From Flavobacterium sp. W4I14 (GTDB lineage Bacteria; Bacteroidota; Bacteroidia; Sphingobacteriales; Sphingobacteriaceae), in the NCBI GenBank assembly GCA_030817875.1, contig JAUSZU010000001.1, positions 2,728,001-2,792,000 on the forward strand: a DNA stretch of 64,000 bases, written 5' to 3'. Below, one piece after another: positions 42,068 to 52,279 of the stretch; the stretch's first letter is position 1; every line of letters starts with the position of its first letter. A model generated the notes under the pieces. That model did no database searches, had not been told where the DNA came from, and saw only the letters and a list, made by a program, of their open reading frames with translations. The position numbers were made by a program, and so were the translations under genes.

Positions 42068-45000
42068 ATGATTCATTTCTTCCTTAGTCAATCGCAGGCG
42101 ATTTTTGTTTTACAAACAGACAAAGCGCTTTCTACCACTGATATTACTAAACTTGAATGGTTATTTGGCGGTGCCAAAATCTCGCAAGAAAAAGCGCTAA
42201 CAGGCTTTTTCGTCGGACCAAGAGCAGCAATGATTACTCCATGGAGTACCAATGCAGTAGAGATTACCCAAAACATGGACATGCAGGGAATCATCAGGAT
42301 CGAAGAATTTAAGCAGGTTGACGAAAGTTTTGCTGATTACGACCCGATGCTTTCTCAAAAATACGACAAGCTCGACCAGGAGGTATATACCATCAACATT
42401 AAACCTGAGCCGATTTTAGAAATCACCGATATTGCGGCCTACAACAAACAAGAAGGGCTTTCTTTAAGTGATGAAGAAGTTGAATATTTAAATACTTTAG
42501 CACAAAAATTAGAAAGACCGTTAACCGATTCTGAAGTTTTTGGTTTCTCACAGGTGAATTCGGAACACTGCCGCCATAAAATTTTCAATGGCAAATTTGT
42601 AATCGATGGCGTAGAACAACCTACTTCTTTGTTTAAGCTGATCCGCAAAACATCAGAAGAAAACCCTAATGATATTGTTTCGGCCTATAAAGATAACGTA
42701 GCTTTTATCAAAGGCCCTAAAGTGCAGCAATTTGCACCTAAACGTGCCGATGAGCCTGATTATTACACTACAAGTGATTTTGAATCGGTAATCTCATTAA
42801 AAGCAGAAACCCATAATTTCCCTACCACTGTTGAGCCTTTTAATGGTGCAGCAACAGGTTCTGGGGGCGAAATCAGAGACCGTTTAGCAGGTGGACAAGG
42901 TTCGTTGCCTTTAGCGGGAACTGCCGTTTACATGACTGCGCTTTCGCGTTTAGAAGATAACCGCCCATGGGAAAAAGGCGTTGAAGAAAGAGCATGGTTA
43001 TACCAAACCCCGATGGATATTCTGATCAAAGCATCAAACGGTGCTACAGATTTTGGAAATAAATTCGGACAACCGCTTATTACTGGTTCGGTTTTAACTT
43101 TCGAACATGAAGAAAACAGCAGAAAATTAGGTTTCGACAAGGTAATTATGCTTGCGGGCGGTATCGGTTACGGTAAAGCCAGTCAGGCGCAAAAACTTAA
43201 ACCAAAAGAAGGCGATAATATTGTTATTCTGGGTGGAGAAAATTATAGGATCGGGATGGGCGGTGCAGCTGTTTCTTCTGCAGATACTGGTCAGCACGGA
43301 AGCGGCATTGAATTAAATGCCATCCAGAGATCGAACCCTGAAATGCAAAAACGTGCTGCAAATGCGGTGCGTGGTATGGTAGAAAGCGATCACAATTCGA
43401 TTATTTCTATCCACGATCACGGTGCAGGTGGTCACTTAAACTGTTTATCAGAGCTGGTTGAAGAAACTGGTGGATTAATAGATCTTGATAAATTGCCAGT
43501 GGGCGACCCTACCCTTTCGGCCAAAGAAATCATCGGAAACGAATCGCAGGAAAGAATGGGCTTGGTGATCGGCAACGAGCATATCGAAACCTTACAAAAA
43601 ATAGCAGACCGCGAACGCTCACCTATGTATACCGTAGGTAAAGTAACCGGCGATCATCGTTTTACCTTTAAATCTGCTACAACAGGTTTAAAACCTATGG
43701 ATTTTGAATTGGCCGCCATGTTTGGCAGTTCACCAAAAATCGTAATGGATGATCAGACCATTGATCGTAAATATGAAGCCGTAACCTATAACAACAACGA
43801 ATTAAACACCTATTTAGAGCAAGTGCTTCAATTAGAAGCGGTGGCTGCTAAAGATTGGTTAACCAATAAAGTAGACCGCTGTGTGGGTGGCCGTGTAGCC
43901 AAACAACAATGTGCAGGTCCGTTACAATTACCATTGAATAACTGTGGTGTAATGGCTTTAGATTTTCGGGGAAAAGAAGGTATTGCCACATCAGTTGGCC
44001 ATGCACCACTTTCGGCCTTGATCGATCCTGCAGCAGGTAGCCGCAATGCGATTGCAGAATCACTTTCGAATATTGTTTGGGCACCCCTAAAAGATGGCTT
44101 AAAAAGTGTTTCACTCTCTGCCAACTGGATGTGGGCCTGTAAAAACGAAGGCGAAGATGCCCGTTTATATGCAGCGGTAAAAGCTTGTTCTGATTTTGCC
44201 ATCGATTTAGGAATCAATATCCCAACGGGAAAAGATTCATTATCGATGAAACAGAAATACAAAGATGGTGATGTAATTGCGCCGGGAACGGTAATTATTT
44301 CTGCCGGAGCAAATTGCGACGATATTACCAAAGTGGTTGAGCCAGTACTTCAAAAAAACGGTGGATCAATTTATTACATCAACCTTTCTAACGATACCTA
44401 CAAATTAGGTGGTTCATCTTTTGCACAGATCTTAAACAAAATCGGCACAGAAACACCTGATGTTAAAGGCGCTGATCAATTTAAAACAGCTTTTAATACC
44501 CTTCAGCAATTAATCAAAGCTGACAAAATCCAGGCAGGTCACGATATTGGTAGCGGCGGTTTAATCACAACCTTATTGGAAATGTGTTTTGCTGACTGCG
44601 ATTTAGGCGCTTCGATCGATTTGTCTTCACTAGCAGAGGCAGATAGCATTAAAGTATTATTTGCAGAGAACATTGGTATTGTATTCCAGGCTGATGCGTC
44701 TGTTGAAGATACCTTTGCAAAAGCTGGCGTTGCTTACCAAAAAATTGGTGAAGTAACTTCATCAGCTAAACTGGAAGTTAAAAACGCTACAGATAATTTT
44801 AGTTTTGATATCGACCATTTGCGCGATGTTTGGTTTAAAACTTCGTACCTGTTAGATAGTAAACAAACCGGAAACGGATTGGCGAAAGAACGTTACAACA
44901 ATTATAAAAACCATGTTTTAAATTACACTTTCCCATTACAATTTGATGGAAAGAAACCTGTAATCGATCCAACCAAACCACGACCAAAAGCAGCCATTAT

Positions 45001-45730
45001 CCGCGAAAAAGGAAGTAATTCTGAGCGCGAACTGGCTAATGCCATGTATTTGGCAGGCTTTGATGTGAAAGACGTGCACATGACCGATTTAATTACCGGA
45101 AGAGAAACTTTAGAAGACATCCAGTTTATAGGTGCAGTTGGTGGTTTCTCCAACTCTGATGTTTTAGGATCGGCCAAAGGTTGGGCAGGTGCATTTTTAT
45201 ACAACGAAAAAGCAAGGGTAGCATTAGAAAAATTCTTTGCCCGCCCCGATACTTTATCTGTTGGGGTTTGCAATGGCTGTCAGTTATTTGTAGAGCTGGG
45301 CTTAATTAACAAAGACCACGAAGAAAAACCTAAAATGCTCCACAACAAGAGTGGCAAACACGAAAGTATTTTCACATCGTTAACCTTACAGGAAAACAAT
45401 TCTGTCATGTTATCTACCCTGGCCGGAAGCACTTTAGGTGTTTGGGTATCACATGGAGAAGGAAGGTTCTCGTTACCATACGCAGAAGATAAATATAAAA
45501 TCGTAGCTAAATATGCTTACGAAACCTATCCAGCCAGTCCGAATGGATCAGATTACAACACCGCAATGTTATGTGATGAAACTGGCCGCCACCTGGTCAT
45601 GATGCCGCACATTGAGCGTTCATTGTTCCAATGGCACTGGGCAAATTATCCACAAGGCCGTAAAGACGAAGTTTCGCCGTGGATGGAAGCCTTCGTAAAT
45701 GCACGCAAGTGGATTGAAGACAAGGGATAA
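42068..45730 (+). CDS. purL: Phosphoribosylformylglycinamidine synthase (large, single-chain)
   Basis: The ORF can be extended by a TTG at 42047, but the ATG at 42068 is the natural start and gives 1220 residues. It is the fused single-chain PurL: N-terminal domain, two PurM-like synthetase halves (GFSQVNSEHCRHKIFNGKF; TGGLIDLDKLPVGDPTL; VGGRVAKQQCAGPLQLPLNN) and a C-terminal glutamine amidotransferase with the Cys in VGVCNGCQLF and the SHGEGRF His/Glu region. It makes formylglycinamidine ribonucleotide in purine synthesis; purM, the next step, is 5.3 kb away. Confidence 0.96.
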   Translation: MIHFFLSQSQAIFVLQTDKALSTTDITKLEWLFGGAKISQEKALTGFFVGPRAAMITPWSTNAVEITQNMDMQGIIRIEEFKQVDESFADYDPMLSQKYDKLDQEVYTINIKPEPILEITDIAAYNKQEGLSLSDEEVEYLNTLAQKLERPLTDSEVFGFSQVNSEHCRHKIFNGKFVIDGVEQPTSLFKLIRKTSEENPNDIVSAYKDNVAFIKGPKVQQFAPKRADEPDYYTTSDFESVISLKAETHNFPTTVEPFNGAATGSGGEIRDRLAGGQGSLPLAGTAVYMTALSRLEDNRPWEKGVEERAWLYQTPMDILIKASNGATDFGNKFGQPLITGSVLTFEHEENSRKLGFDKVIMLAGGIGYGKASQAQKLKPKEGDNIVILGGENYRIGMGGAAVSSADTGQHGSGIELNAIQRSNPEMQKRAANAVRGMVESDHNSIISIHDHGAGGHLNCLSELVEETGGLIDLDKLPVGDPTLSAKEIIGNESQERMGLVIGNEHIETLQKIADRERSPMYTVGKVTGDHRFTFKSATTGLKPMDFELAAMFGSSPKIVMDDQTIDRKYEAVTYNNNELNTYLEQVLQLEAVAAKDWLTNKVDRCVGGRVAKQQCAGPLQLPLNNCGVMALDFRGKEGIATSVGHAPLSALIDPAAGSRNAIAESLSNIVWAPLKDGLKSVSLSANWMWACKNEGEDARLYAAVKACSDFAIDLGINIPTGKDSLSMKQKYKDGDVIAPGTVIISAGANCDDITKVVEPVLQKNGGSIYYINLSNDTYKLGGSSFAQILNKIGTETPDVKGADQFKTAFNTLQQLIKADKIQAGHDIGSGGLITTLLEMCFADCDLGASIDLSSLAEADSIKVLFAENIGIVFQADASVEDTFAKAGVAYQKIGEVTSSAKLEVKNATDNFSFDIDHLRDVWFKTSYLLDSKQTGNGLAKERYNNYKNHVLNYTFPLQFDGKKPVIDPTKPRPKAAIIREKGSNSERELANAMYLAGFDVKDVHMTDLITGRETLEDIQFIGAVGGFSNSDVLGSAKGWAGAFLYNEKARVALEKFFARPDTLSVGVCNGCQLFVELGLINKDHEEKPKMLHNKSGKHESIFTSLTLQENNSVMLSTLAGSTLGVWVSHGEGRFSLPYAEDKYKIVAKYAYETYPASPNGSDYNTAMLCDETGRHLVMMPHIERSLFQWHWANYPQGRKDEVSPWMEAFVNARKWIEDKG

Positions 45731-45750
45731 GAAACTGATGGAAAATATAA

Positions 45751-45787
45751 AAGGATGATGGAATTAAAACCATCATCCTTTTTTGTT
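45751..45787 (+). terminator. purL terminator
   Basis: Perfect 11-bp stem AAGGATGATGG / CCATCATCCTT around an 8-nt loop, followed by TTTTGTTTT, 20 bp past the purL stop. Confidence 0.85.
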
Positions 45788-46071
45788 TTATAAGCATTCG
45801 TCATTTCGAGCGGTTTGTTTCTTAAAATCGTCATGCTGATCCGATAGCTATCGGATTTATTTCAGCATCTATCATGCTAATTAAACCCTGAACAGCTAAG
45901 GTCAGGTACAACTGAATCATATAAGTTGTCATTCTGAGGCAGGAAGAATCTCCAACAGATAACTGCTTGTTTTAATTTTTAATGGCTTTGAATGGAAAAC
46001 CGATAATAGCAAGCTTTCCATAGCTTAAGGATTCTTCACTGCGTTCAGAATGACAATTCTCCAACGATATT

Positions 46072-46101
46072 AAAAAAAACGGTTTGGGCACCGCCCAAAC
46101 C
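46072..46101 (-). terminator. Minus-strand intrinsic terminator
   Basis: On the minus strand GGTTTGGGC pairs with GCCCAAACC (9 bp, 3-nt loop), then C-free T8 tract. It probably ends the tonB-46437 transcript, 336 bp past the last stop. Confidence 0.65.
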
Positions 46102-46175
46102 GCTTCAATTTACCCAACCTCACAATTTCCTACAAGAGCATTAATAGAAAAATCATATAGACATTTCACCGAGGT

Positions 46176-46223
46176 GTCATTCTGAAGGGTAATTTATTGT
46201 ATAAAAATCAATATTAACGACAG
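46176..46223 (+). repeat. Dispersed intergenic repeat, copy 1
   Basis: Shares the core AATTTATTGTATAAAAATCA with copies at 50390-50437 and 61682-61733 (reverse), bounded by GTCA(T/C)(T/C)CTGA on the left and GACAG on the right. Confidence 0.7.
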
Positions 46224-46436
46224 TTTTTTTTTGCAAATTATAGGCTGCGAGGAATCGTCATTCCCAACTCGATTGGGAATCGTAATGCAAGCGCTTTAAG
46301 ATTCCCGCCTGCGCGAGAATGACGACTGTACTGATGGATTCTGTCAATGGTAGGGTAGTCGTCCTGCTGAACTTGATTCAGCATTTTTTCTTTGGGGTAG
46401 ACCCTGAAACAAGTTCAGGGTGACGAATTTACCTGC

Positions 46437-46787
46437 CTAAATCCCCTGAATATCTTTCCTAACCTCTTTACGCCAATTCTTTCCATATTTACGGTCCATA
46501 AAAGAAGCTACTACTTTATTATAATGTTTAATCGAAATATCCGAAGGCATTACACAGCCAAATTCAGAATAAGCAATACCATATTTCTTTTCAAATATTT
46601 CCTGTCCTTTAACATATGTAGATACGATACCACCGCGGAGCAGAAACTTCACGCTACCCTTCTTTAAATCGGCATTGGCCAGCTTGATACTGTACACTTT
46701 CGCACTATCCACCCCTATTTTAGCCTTAGCGTTTAATTGTACAGCTGCAAAACAGAGAAACATAAATATTGGAATGAGCTTTTTCAT
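46437..46787 (-). CDS. Small exported protein, unknown (FEKKYG-type)
   Basis: A 116-residue exported protein with a signal peptide (MKKLIPIFMFLCFAAVQLNA). The mature part has GQEIFEKKYGIAYSEFGCVM with one Cys and ends KYGKNWRKEVRKDIQGI. I recognise the FEKKYxxxYxxFGC pattern from Bacteroidetes proteins of unknown function. It lies 19 bp downstream of tonB on the same strand and may be co-transcribed. Confidence 0.6.
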   Translation of the reverse strand: MKKLIPIFMFLCFAAVQLNAKAKIGVDSAKVYSIKLANADLKKGSVKFLLRGGIVSTYVKGQEIFEKKYGIAYSEFGCVMPSDISIKHYNKVVASFMDRKYGKNWRKEVRKDIQGI

Positions 46788-46806
46788 CTTAACTACTCTA
46801 GTTAAT

Positions 46807-47655
46807 TTAATTAGAAATCTGAAAGTTGATGGCCATATTATACCTTACACGCACCGGAACCCCTTTATTTTTCCCTGGTTTCCATAGTGGCGATTTTTTA
46901 ATTACTTTAATCGCTTCCTCATCACAACCAAACCCAAGCCCTCTCAACACTTTAACATCCGTAACAGAGCCATCACGCTCAACCACAAAGCTCACAAACA
47001 CTTTACCCTGAACATTTTCCTCTTGTGCCTGATAAGGATACCTTAAATTACGTTCCATATATTTAGACCAGGCTTTAGCACCACCGTTAAACTCTGGATA
47101 CTCATCTACTCCACCAATAGTTAAAACAGCGTTCGGATCACCGTTTTCTGCGCCATCTTTAACTATACCTGTGCCATTACCATTGCCTTTATTATCTGGG
47201 ACTACCAAATTAGGAGCTTCAATTCCATCCTGAGTTTTATCACCGATCACTGCATTCTGTATTTCTTTAATTGTAGGTGGATCAGGAAGATCTACTTTAT
47301 TTACAACAACAATGTTCTGCGATAAAGCCACGGTTTTAACCTTTACCGGATCAGCTTTTGCAGGCTCAACCTTTTTCTCTGGTTCAAGAGCCTTTGGTTT
47401 CATCTCGTGGATTACTTTAGTTAAATCAACAGGCCTTGCAATTTCTATAACTACCTCTTCCTTTGGAAACAGTTTCGCATAAATTAAAGGAGAAAAACAC
47501 AAGAGGATAAAAAGGCTTCCAGATACGAAAAGTGCTCTTGTCATAATCGATGAAGATTTAGACCTTAATTCATAAGCACCATAGTTTTTGTTGCGGTCTG
47601 CAAATACAAGATCGAGCCACTCGGTTTTGTATACGTTAATTAAAGAGTTGAACAT
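46807..47655 (-). CDS. TonB-family energy transducer
   Basis: A 282-residue protein with one transmembrane helix (about 38-60), a Pro/Lys/Glu-rich periplasmic linker (EPEKKVEPAKADPVKVKTVA) and a TonB C-terminal domain (about 185-282) with YPYQAQEENVQGKVFVSFVV and SPLWKPGKNKGVPVRVRYNM. The N-terminus NVYKTEWLDLVFADRNKNYGA is typical of Bacteroidetes TonB. It transmits energy to TonB-dependent receptors such as the SusC and Oar-like proteins of this window. Confidence 0.9.
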   Translation of the reverse strand: MFNSLINVYKTEWLDLVFADRNKNYGAYELRSKSSSIMTRALFVSGSLFILLCFSPLIYAKLFPKEEVVIEIARPVDLTKVIHEMKPKALEPEKKVEPAKADPVKVKTVALSQNIVVVNKVDLPDPPTIKEIQNAVIGDKTQDGIEAPNLVVPDNKGNGNGTGIVKDGAENGDPNAVLTIGGVDEYPEFNGGAKAWSKYMERNLRYPYQAQEENVQGKVFVSFVVERDGSVTDVKVLRGLGFGCDEEAIKVIKKSPLWKPGKNKGVPVRVRYNMAINFQISN

Positions 47656-47858
47656 AGCTTTTAAGTTTTATAGCATGATGCGGCAAAATCAGCAATTCCA
47701 TAAAACATTTAAAAAATCTATTTTCTTTACAAAAAATGAAATTTTTCATCTGAAAAACATTTTTTTATTTCATTTTCAATAAAATTGATAAAAATAATAC
47801 GATTCTTTTACGAGAATTAATAAAATATACTATTTTTGACAAAAAACATAACAAATTA

Positions 47859-50033
47859 ATGAAAAGCTTAAGAACCATCGCATTAAAAGAGGCTCAAAAC
47901 AGAATTTCACCAGAAGTTAAAGCACCAGCGGCAAAAATTTCTGACTTTTTTGGCGCTAATGTATTTGATAAGAGAAAAATGAGAGATTTCTTATCTAAGG
48001 ACGTATATGAAAAATTAATATCATCTATCAACCAGGGTGAGTTAATTAATTCTGACGATGCCAACCAAATTGCAACCGCTATGAAAGCGTGGGCAATGAG
48101 TGCTGGCGCAACGCATTATACGCACTGGTTCCAGCCATTAACTGGTACAACTGCTGAAAAACATGATTCATTTTTTGAGCCAAGCGGCGATGGAGCGATC
48201 GAGAAATTTGCTGGTAGCGCTTTAGTTCAACAAGAGCCAGATGCATCTAGTTTCCCTAACGGTGGTATCCGTAATACTTTCGAAGCTCGTGGTTATACTG
48301 CTTGGGATCCTTCTTCTCCAGCTTTCATCATGGAAAGCAAAGCAGGTAAAACACTATGTATCCCTACAGTATTCGTATCATATACCGGAGAAGCCTTGGA
48401 TTATAAAGCACCTTTATTAAAAGCATTAGCTTCGCTTGATAAAGCTGCTGTTGATGTTTGCCAATATTTCGATAAAAGCATTACTAAAGTAAATGCTTCT
48501 TTAGGTATCGAACAAGAATATTTCCTGGTTGATGAGTCATTGTTCAATGCTCGTCCCGATTTATTATTAACAGGCCGTGCTTTATTCGGGCACATGTCTG
48601 CTAAAGGACAACAATTAGAAGATCATTATTTCGGTTCTATTCCTGAGCGCGTATTCAGCTACATGGTAGATTTCGAAAATGAAGCTTTAAAATTAGGTAT
48701 TCCTTTAAAAACCCGTCACAATGAGGTTGCACCATCTCAGTTTGAGTGTGCACCGATTTATGAAGAAATCAACCTGGCTATCGATCACAATCAATTATTG
48801 ATGGATTTGATGGAAAAAGTTGCCCGTCGTCACCATTTCCGTGTATTATTACACGAAAAACCATACGCAGGTATCAACGGATCAGGTAAACACAACAACT
48901 GGTCGTTAATTACCGATACCGGCAAAAACTTATTGGCGCCAGGTAAAACACCTAAAAACAACTTAATGTTCCTTGCTTTCTTTGTAAACACAATTAAAGC
49001 CGTTAGTGAGCATGCCGATTTATTACGTGCAAGTATTGCATCAGTGAGCAACGATCACCGTTTAGGTGCTAACGAAGCGCCACCTGCAATTATCTCTATC
49101 TTCTTAGGCTCTCAGTTGAACGATGTATTAGATGAGATTGAGCACTCACGTATCAGCAAAAAAATCAAAGAAGATAACGCACTTTGGTTGGGTATCCCTA
49201 AAATCCCTCAGATTTTATTAGATAATACCGACCGTAACCGTACTTCTCCTTTCGCATTTACAGGTAACAAATTTGAGCTTAGAGCTGTTGGATCTTCAGC
49301 AAACTCTTCTGCTCCAATGACGATCCTGAACGCGATTATGGCTGAGCAATTGGTTAAATTTAAAGTTGAAGTTGACAAATTGATCAAAAAAGGTGATAAA
49401 AAAGACATCGCTTTATTAACAGTGATCAAAAAATACATCAAAGAATCTAAAGGTATCCGTTTCGAAGGTAATGGTTACAGCCAGGAGTGGGAAGATGAAG
49501 CTGCAACACGCGGTTTATCAAACATCAAAACTACACCAAAAGCTTTAGATGCTTATTTAACTGAAAAATCTGCCGAGTTATTTGCAACAACAGGTATTTA
49601 TAGCGCACGTGAGATTCATGCCCGTCATGAAATCATGTTAGAAAACTTCTATAAAAAACTACAGATCGAAGCACGTGTAATGGGCGAAGTGGCCAACACT
49701 GCCATTATCCCAGCTGCAATTGCTTACCAAAATTCTTTAATCGAAAACGTACAGGGATTAAAAGCAATTGGTGTAGATAGCAAAGTTTCTATCGATATCG
49801 TTAAAAAATTATCAGAGCATTTAGAAATTGTTAAAACCAATATCGATGCGATGTTAGAAGAACGTAAATTAACCAACAAAATCGAAGATACCCGCGAGAA
49901 AGCGATTGCTTACGATGAGAAAGTTAAATCTTACTTCGATATCATCCGTTACCACGCTGATAAATTAGAGCAGATTGTTGATGATAGCGTTTGGCCTTTA
50001 CCAAAATTCAGAGAACTATTATTCATGAAATAA
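47859..50033 (+). CDS. glnN: Glutamine synthetase type III
   Basis: A 724-residue GSIII enzyme, the length expected for the class (about 700-730, against 450 for GSI). Type III hallmarks: AMSAGATHYTHWFQPLTGTT, ARGYTAWDPSSPAF, LGIEQEYFLVDESLF, MVDFENEALKLGIPLKTRHN and GSGKHNNWSL. It makes glutamine from glutamate and ammonia. It is monocistronic, with its own terminator. Confidence 0.96.
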   Translation: MKSLRTIALKEAQNRISPEVKAPAAKISDFFGANVFDKRKMRDFLSKDVYEKLISSINQGELINSDDANQIATAMKAWAMSAGATHYTHWFQPLTGTTAEKHDSFFEPSGDGAIEKFAGSALVQQEPDASSFPNGGIRNTFEARGYTAWDPSSPAFIMESKAGKTLCIPTVFVSYTGEALDYKAPLLKALASLDKAAVDVCQYFDKSITKVNASLGIEQEYFLVDESLFNARPDLLLTGRALFGHMSAKGQQLEDHYFGSIPERVFSYMVDFENEALKLGIPLKTRHNEVAPSQFECAPIYEEINLAIDHNQLLMDLMEKVARRHHFRVLLHEKPYAGINGSGKHNNWSLITDTGKNLLAPGKTPKNNLMFLAFFVNTIKAVSEHADLLRASIASVSNDHRLGANEAPPAIISIFLGSQLNDVLDEIEHSRISKKIKEDNALWLGIPKIPQILLDNTDRNRTSPFAFTGNKFELRAVGSSANSSAPMTILNAIMAEQLVKFKVEVDKLIKKGDKKDIALLTVIKKYIKESKGIRFEGNGYSQEWEDEAATRGLSNIKTTPKALDAYLTEKSAELFATTGIYSAREIHARHEIMLENFYKKLQIEARVMGEVANTAIIPAAIAYQNSLIENVQGLKAIGVDSKVSIDIVKKLSEHLEIVKTNIDAMLEERKLTNKIEDTREKAIAYDEKVKSYFDIIRYHADKLEQIVDDSVWPLPKFRELLFMK

Positions 50034-50059
50034 GTTTTAAGCCGGAAGGTTTAAGGTAT

Positions 50060-50091
50060 AGGGCGTAAGGTTTAACTTTACGCCCTTTTTT
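50060..50091 (+). terminator. glnN terminator
   Basis: AGGGCGTAA (50060-50068) pairs with TTACGCCCT (50078-50086), followed by T6. It lies 27 bp after the glnN stop. Confidence 0.8.
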
Positions 50092-50389
50092 GTTGGTTCA
50101 TTAGCCATTGGTTTATTGGCAATTGCAGACTGATTAATTGTTAAGTCGGTTAGCTGCAATTCCTAAGTAGCGTCCTCCTGAACTGCTAATCGAAAAGTGG
50201 TTTACCCTGTCAAAGACTTTTTTTGGAAAGCAGTACCAGTGCTCATCGGTTAATCCAGTCCTGCTTTCCTTCCTGCTGTAAAATTTCTCCATTTTTTAAT
50301 TCATCGTTTACAGCATCCATGCAATCAGGTTTATTTCAGATAGGCCTGTGCAGGATGTCATTAAATTAAGGGATAAATTTCAAAAAGAT

Positions 50390-50437
50390 GTCACCCTGAG
50401 GGATAATTTATTGTATAAAAATCAATATAAATGACAG
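50390..50437 (+). repeat. Dispersed intergenic repeat, copy 2
   Basis: GTCACCCTGAGGGATAATTT at the left, core ending ATAAAAATCA and GACAG at the right; it matches copy 1 at nearly all positions. Confidence 0.7.
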
Positions 50438-51039
50438 AGAATCTTAAAGAGATGAGTTGATTAGAAGTATCGTCATCTCGACCGTAGCGGAGAGATCCTT
50501 TAATTTGATTTCAAGAACATAGTTCAAAGATTTCTCCATTCCACTGTGTTCCAGTCGAAATGACGATCGTTCTTTGTAATCTGTCATTGATAGCAGAGTC
50601 GATGGGCATTTATTTGCAATTTATTAATCTCAAAAAGTCTTCGACTACGCTCTCCACAGGAGTCCTTTGGACAGACTGATAACCGCGGCGCTTAACTTAA
50701 TGATATCGGCCTGCGCAAAAAAAACCGCCCAACGAACAACCCTCAATACCCTAAGCCCAATTGTACCGATGCCGTTTTACAAGTTAATTTTTCCCTGTTC
50801 CAAAGCTTTAAAACGGCAGGGGGAAAAGCGGGGCTGCAAGCCACCATGAAAAACGGACATTCACTTCCAAAAAAAAACGAGCCCCTACCTTTTACACCTT
50901 AAACCTCTTTGCGTTTTGGGCCTTCGTCGTAATCAAACTCAGGTGCCCTACGCGGTAAAAAAGCCTTGCCATTTAGCCATAAAAAACCTTAAGTATTTAG
51001 CTTTAGTCTTTCCCCTTAAAACCTTATCTTTGCGCCAAC

Positions 51040-52221
51040 ATGAGTGATAACAGGTACAATCAACGTGGCGTTTCTGCCTCAAAAGAAGATGTGCACAATG
51101 CCATCAAAAACATCGATAAAGGAATTTTCCCTAAAGCATTCTGCAAAATCATCCCTGATATTTTAGGTGGTGATGAGGAATATTGCAATATCATGCATGC
51201 AGACGGCGCAGGTACCAAATCTTCTTTAGCTTACGTATACTGGAAAGAAACCGGAGATATCTCGATTTGGAAAGGTATTGCACAAGATGCCATCATCATG
51301 AATATCGATGATTTAATCTGTGTTGGTGCTACCGATAACATTTTGTTATCCTCAACCATTGGAAGGAATAAAAACCTGATCCCGGGCGAAGTGATTGCTG
51401 CAATAATTAATGGTACAGAAGAAATCTTAGCCGATCTGCGCGAACAAGGCATCTCGATTTATTCTACCGGCGGCGAAACTGCCGACGTTGGCGACTTAGT
51501 GAGAACCATTATTGTCGATTCTACGGTAACCTGCAGATTAAAGCGCGAAGATATCATCAGCAACGATAATATTAAACCAGGCGACGTAATTGTGGCACTA
51601 GCGTCATCCGGACAAGCCACCTACGAAACCGAATATAACGGTGGTATGGGGTCGAACGGATTAACCTCTGCCCGTCATGATGTTTTCGATAAAACAGTAG
51701 CCAACAGTTACCCTGAAAGTTTCGATCCGGCCGTTCCATTCGATCTGGTTTTCTCCGGAAAGAAACAATTAACAGAAGAAATTGCTATTGAAGGATTCGG
51801 TAAAACTACGGTAGGTAAATTGGTATTATCCCCTACGCGTACTTATGCACCTGTAATCAAAAAGATTTTAGAAAGCCATCGCAGTCAGATTAATGGTATT
51901 GTACATTGCAGTGGTGGTGCGCAAACCAAGGTATTACATTTCATCAATGATAATATTCATGTAATCAAGAATAACTTATTTCCTATCCCTACCCTATTTA
52001 AATTGATTCAGGAACAATCGGGCACCGATTGGAAAGAAATGTACAAGGTATTTAACATGGGGCACCGCATGGAATTATATGTTCCTCAGGAGATTGCCGA
52101 AAGCATTATCGAAATATCAAAAAGCTTTAATATCGATGCGCAGATTATCGGTCGAGTAGAAAAAGGCGATCAGAAACAGGTAACTATCGAAAGCGAAAAA
52201 GGAACTTTCGTTTATAACTAA
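51040..52221 (+). CDS. purM: AIR synthase (phosphoribosylformylglycinamidine cyclo-ligase)
   Basis: A 393-residue PurM-type protein with MHADGAGTKSSLAYVY, DDLICVGATDNIL, YSTGGETADVGDLVRTIIVD, GDVIVALASSGQATYETEYN and MGHRMELYVPQE. The enlarged C-terminal region is usual for Bacteroidetes PurM. It closes the imidazole ring of AIR in purine synthesis, the step after PurL. It ends in a strong bidirectional terminator. Confidence 0.93.
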   Translation: MSDNRYNQRGVSASKEDVHNAIKNIDKGIFPKAFCKIIPDILGGDEEYCNIMHADGAGTKSSLAYVYWKETGDISIWKGIAQDAIIMNIDDLICVGATDNILLSSTIGRNKNLIPGEVIAAIINGTEEILADLREQGISIYSTGGETADVGDLVRTIIVDSTVTCRLKREDIISNDNIKPGDVIVALASSGQATYETEYNGGMGSNGLTSARHDVFDKTVANSYPESFDPAVPFDLVFSGKKQLTEEIAIEGFGKTTVGKLVLSPTRTYAPVIKKILESHRSQINGIVHCSGGAQTKVLHFINDNIHVIKNNLFPIPTLFKLIQEQSGTDWKEMYKVFNMGHRMELYVPQEIAESIIEISKSFNIDAQIIGRVEKGDQKQVTIESEKGTFVYN

Positions 52222-52239
52222 GCATCGAGATACAACTTA

Positions 52240-52274
52240 AAAAGGCTGCTGAAATTAAATTTCAGCAGCCTTTT
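52240..52274. terminator. Bidirectional terminator between purM and a small convergent gene
   Basis: A 16-bp perfect stem (AAAAGGCTGCTGAAAT / ATTTCAGCAGCCTTTT) with a 3-nt loop. The A and T runs allow termination in both directions. It lies 18 bp after purM and 5 bp after the stop of the minus-strand gene. Confidence 0.85.
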
Positions 52275-52279
52275 ATTTA

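Larger units (their letters stand above)
45731..46436. other. 706-bp intergenic region of REP-like repeats
   Basis: It holds the purL terminator, the palindrome CCGATAGCTATCGG at 45841-45854 inside TGCTGA/TCAGCA, nested inverted repeats GTCATTCTGA/TCAGAATGAC (45928-45937/46045-46054) and GAAGAATC/GATTCTTC, a minus-strand terminator at 46072-46101, one copy of the dispersed repeat (46176-46223) and further REP-like arms to 46430. No gene is seen. Confidence 0.65.
50034..51039. other. 1.0-kb intergenic region with REP-like sequence
   Basis: After the glnN terminator it carries the dispersed repeat (50390-50437), a short REP-like stretch (ATCGTCATCTCGACCGTAGC near 50471) and a second one around 50636-50660 (TCTTCGACTACGCTC). 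A 60-codon frame at 50667-50849 has no protein-like features. No gene is seen. Confidence 0.55.

Noticed and set aside
45798..46430. CRISPR or tandem-array reading of the intergenic repeats
   Set aside because: The repeats are inverted, variable and REP-like, with no regular repeat-spacer pattern.
50667..50849. 60-codon plus-strand frame between glnN and purM
   Set aside because: No conserved pattern, follows REP-like sequence and lacks a sensible start context.
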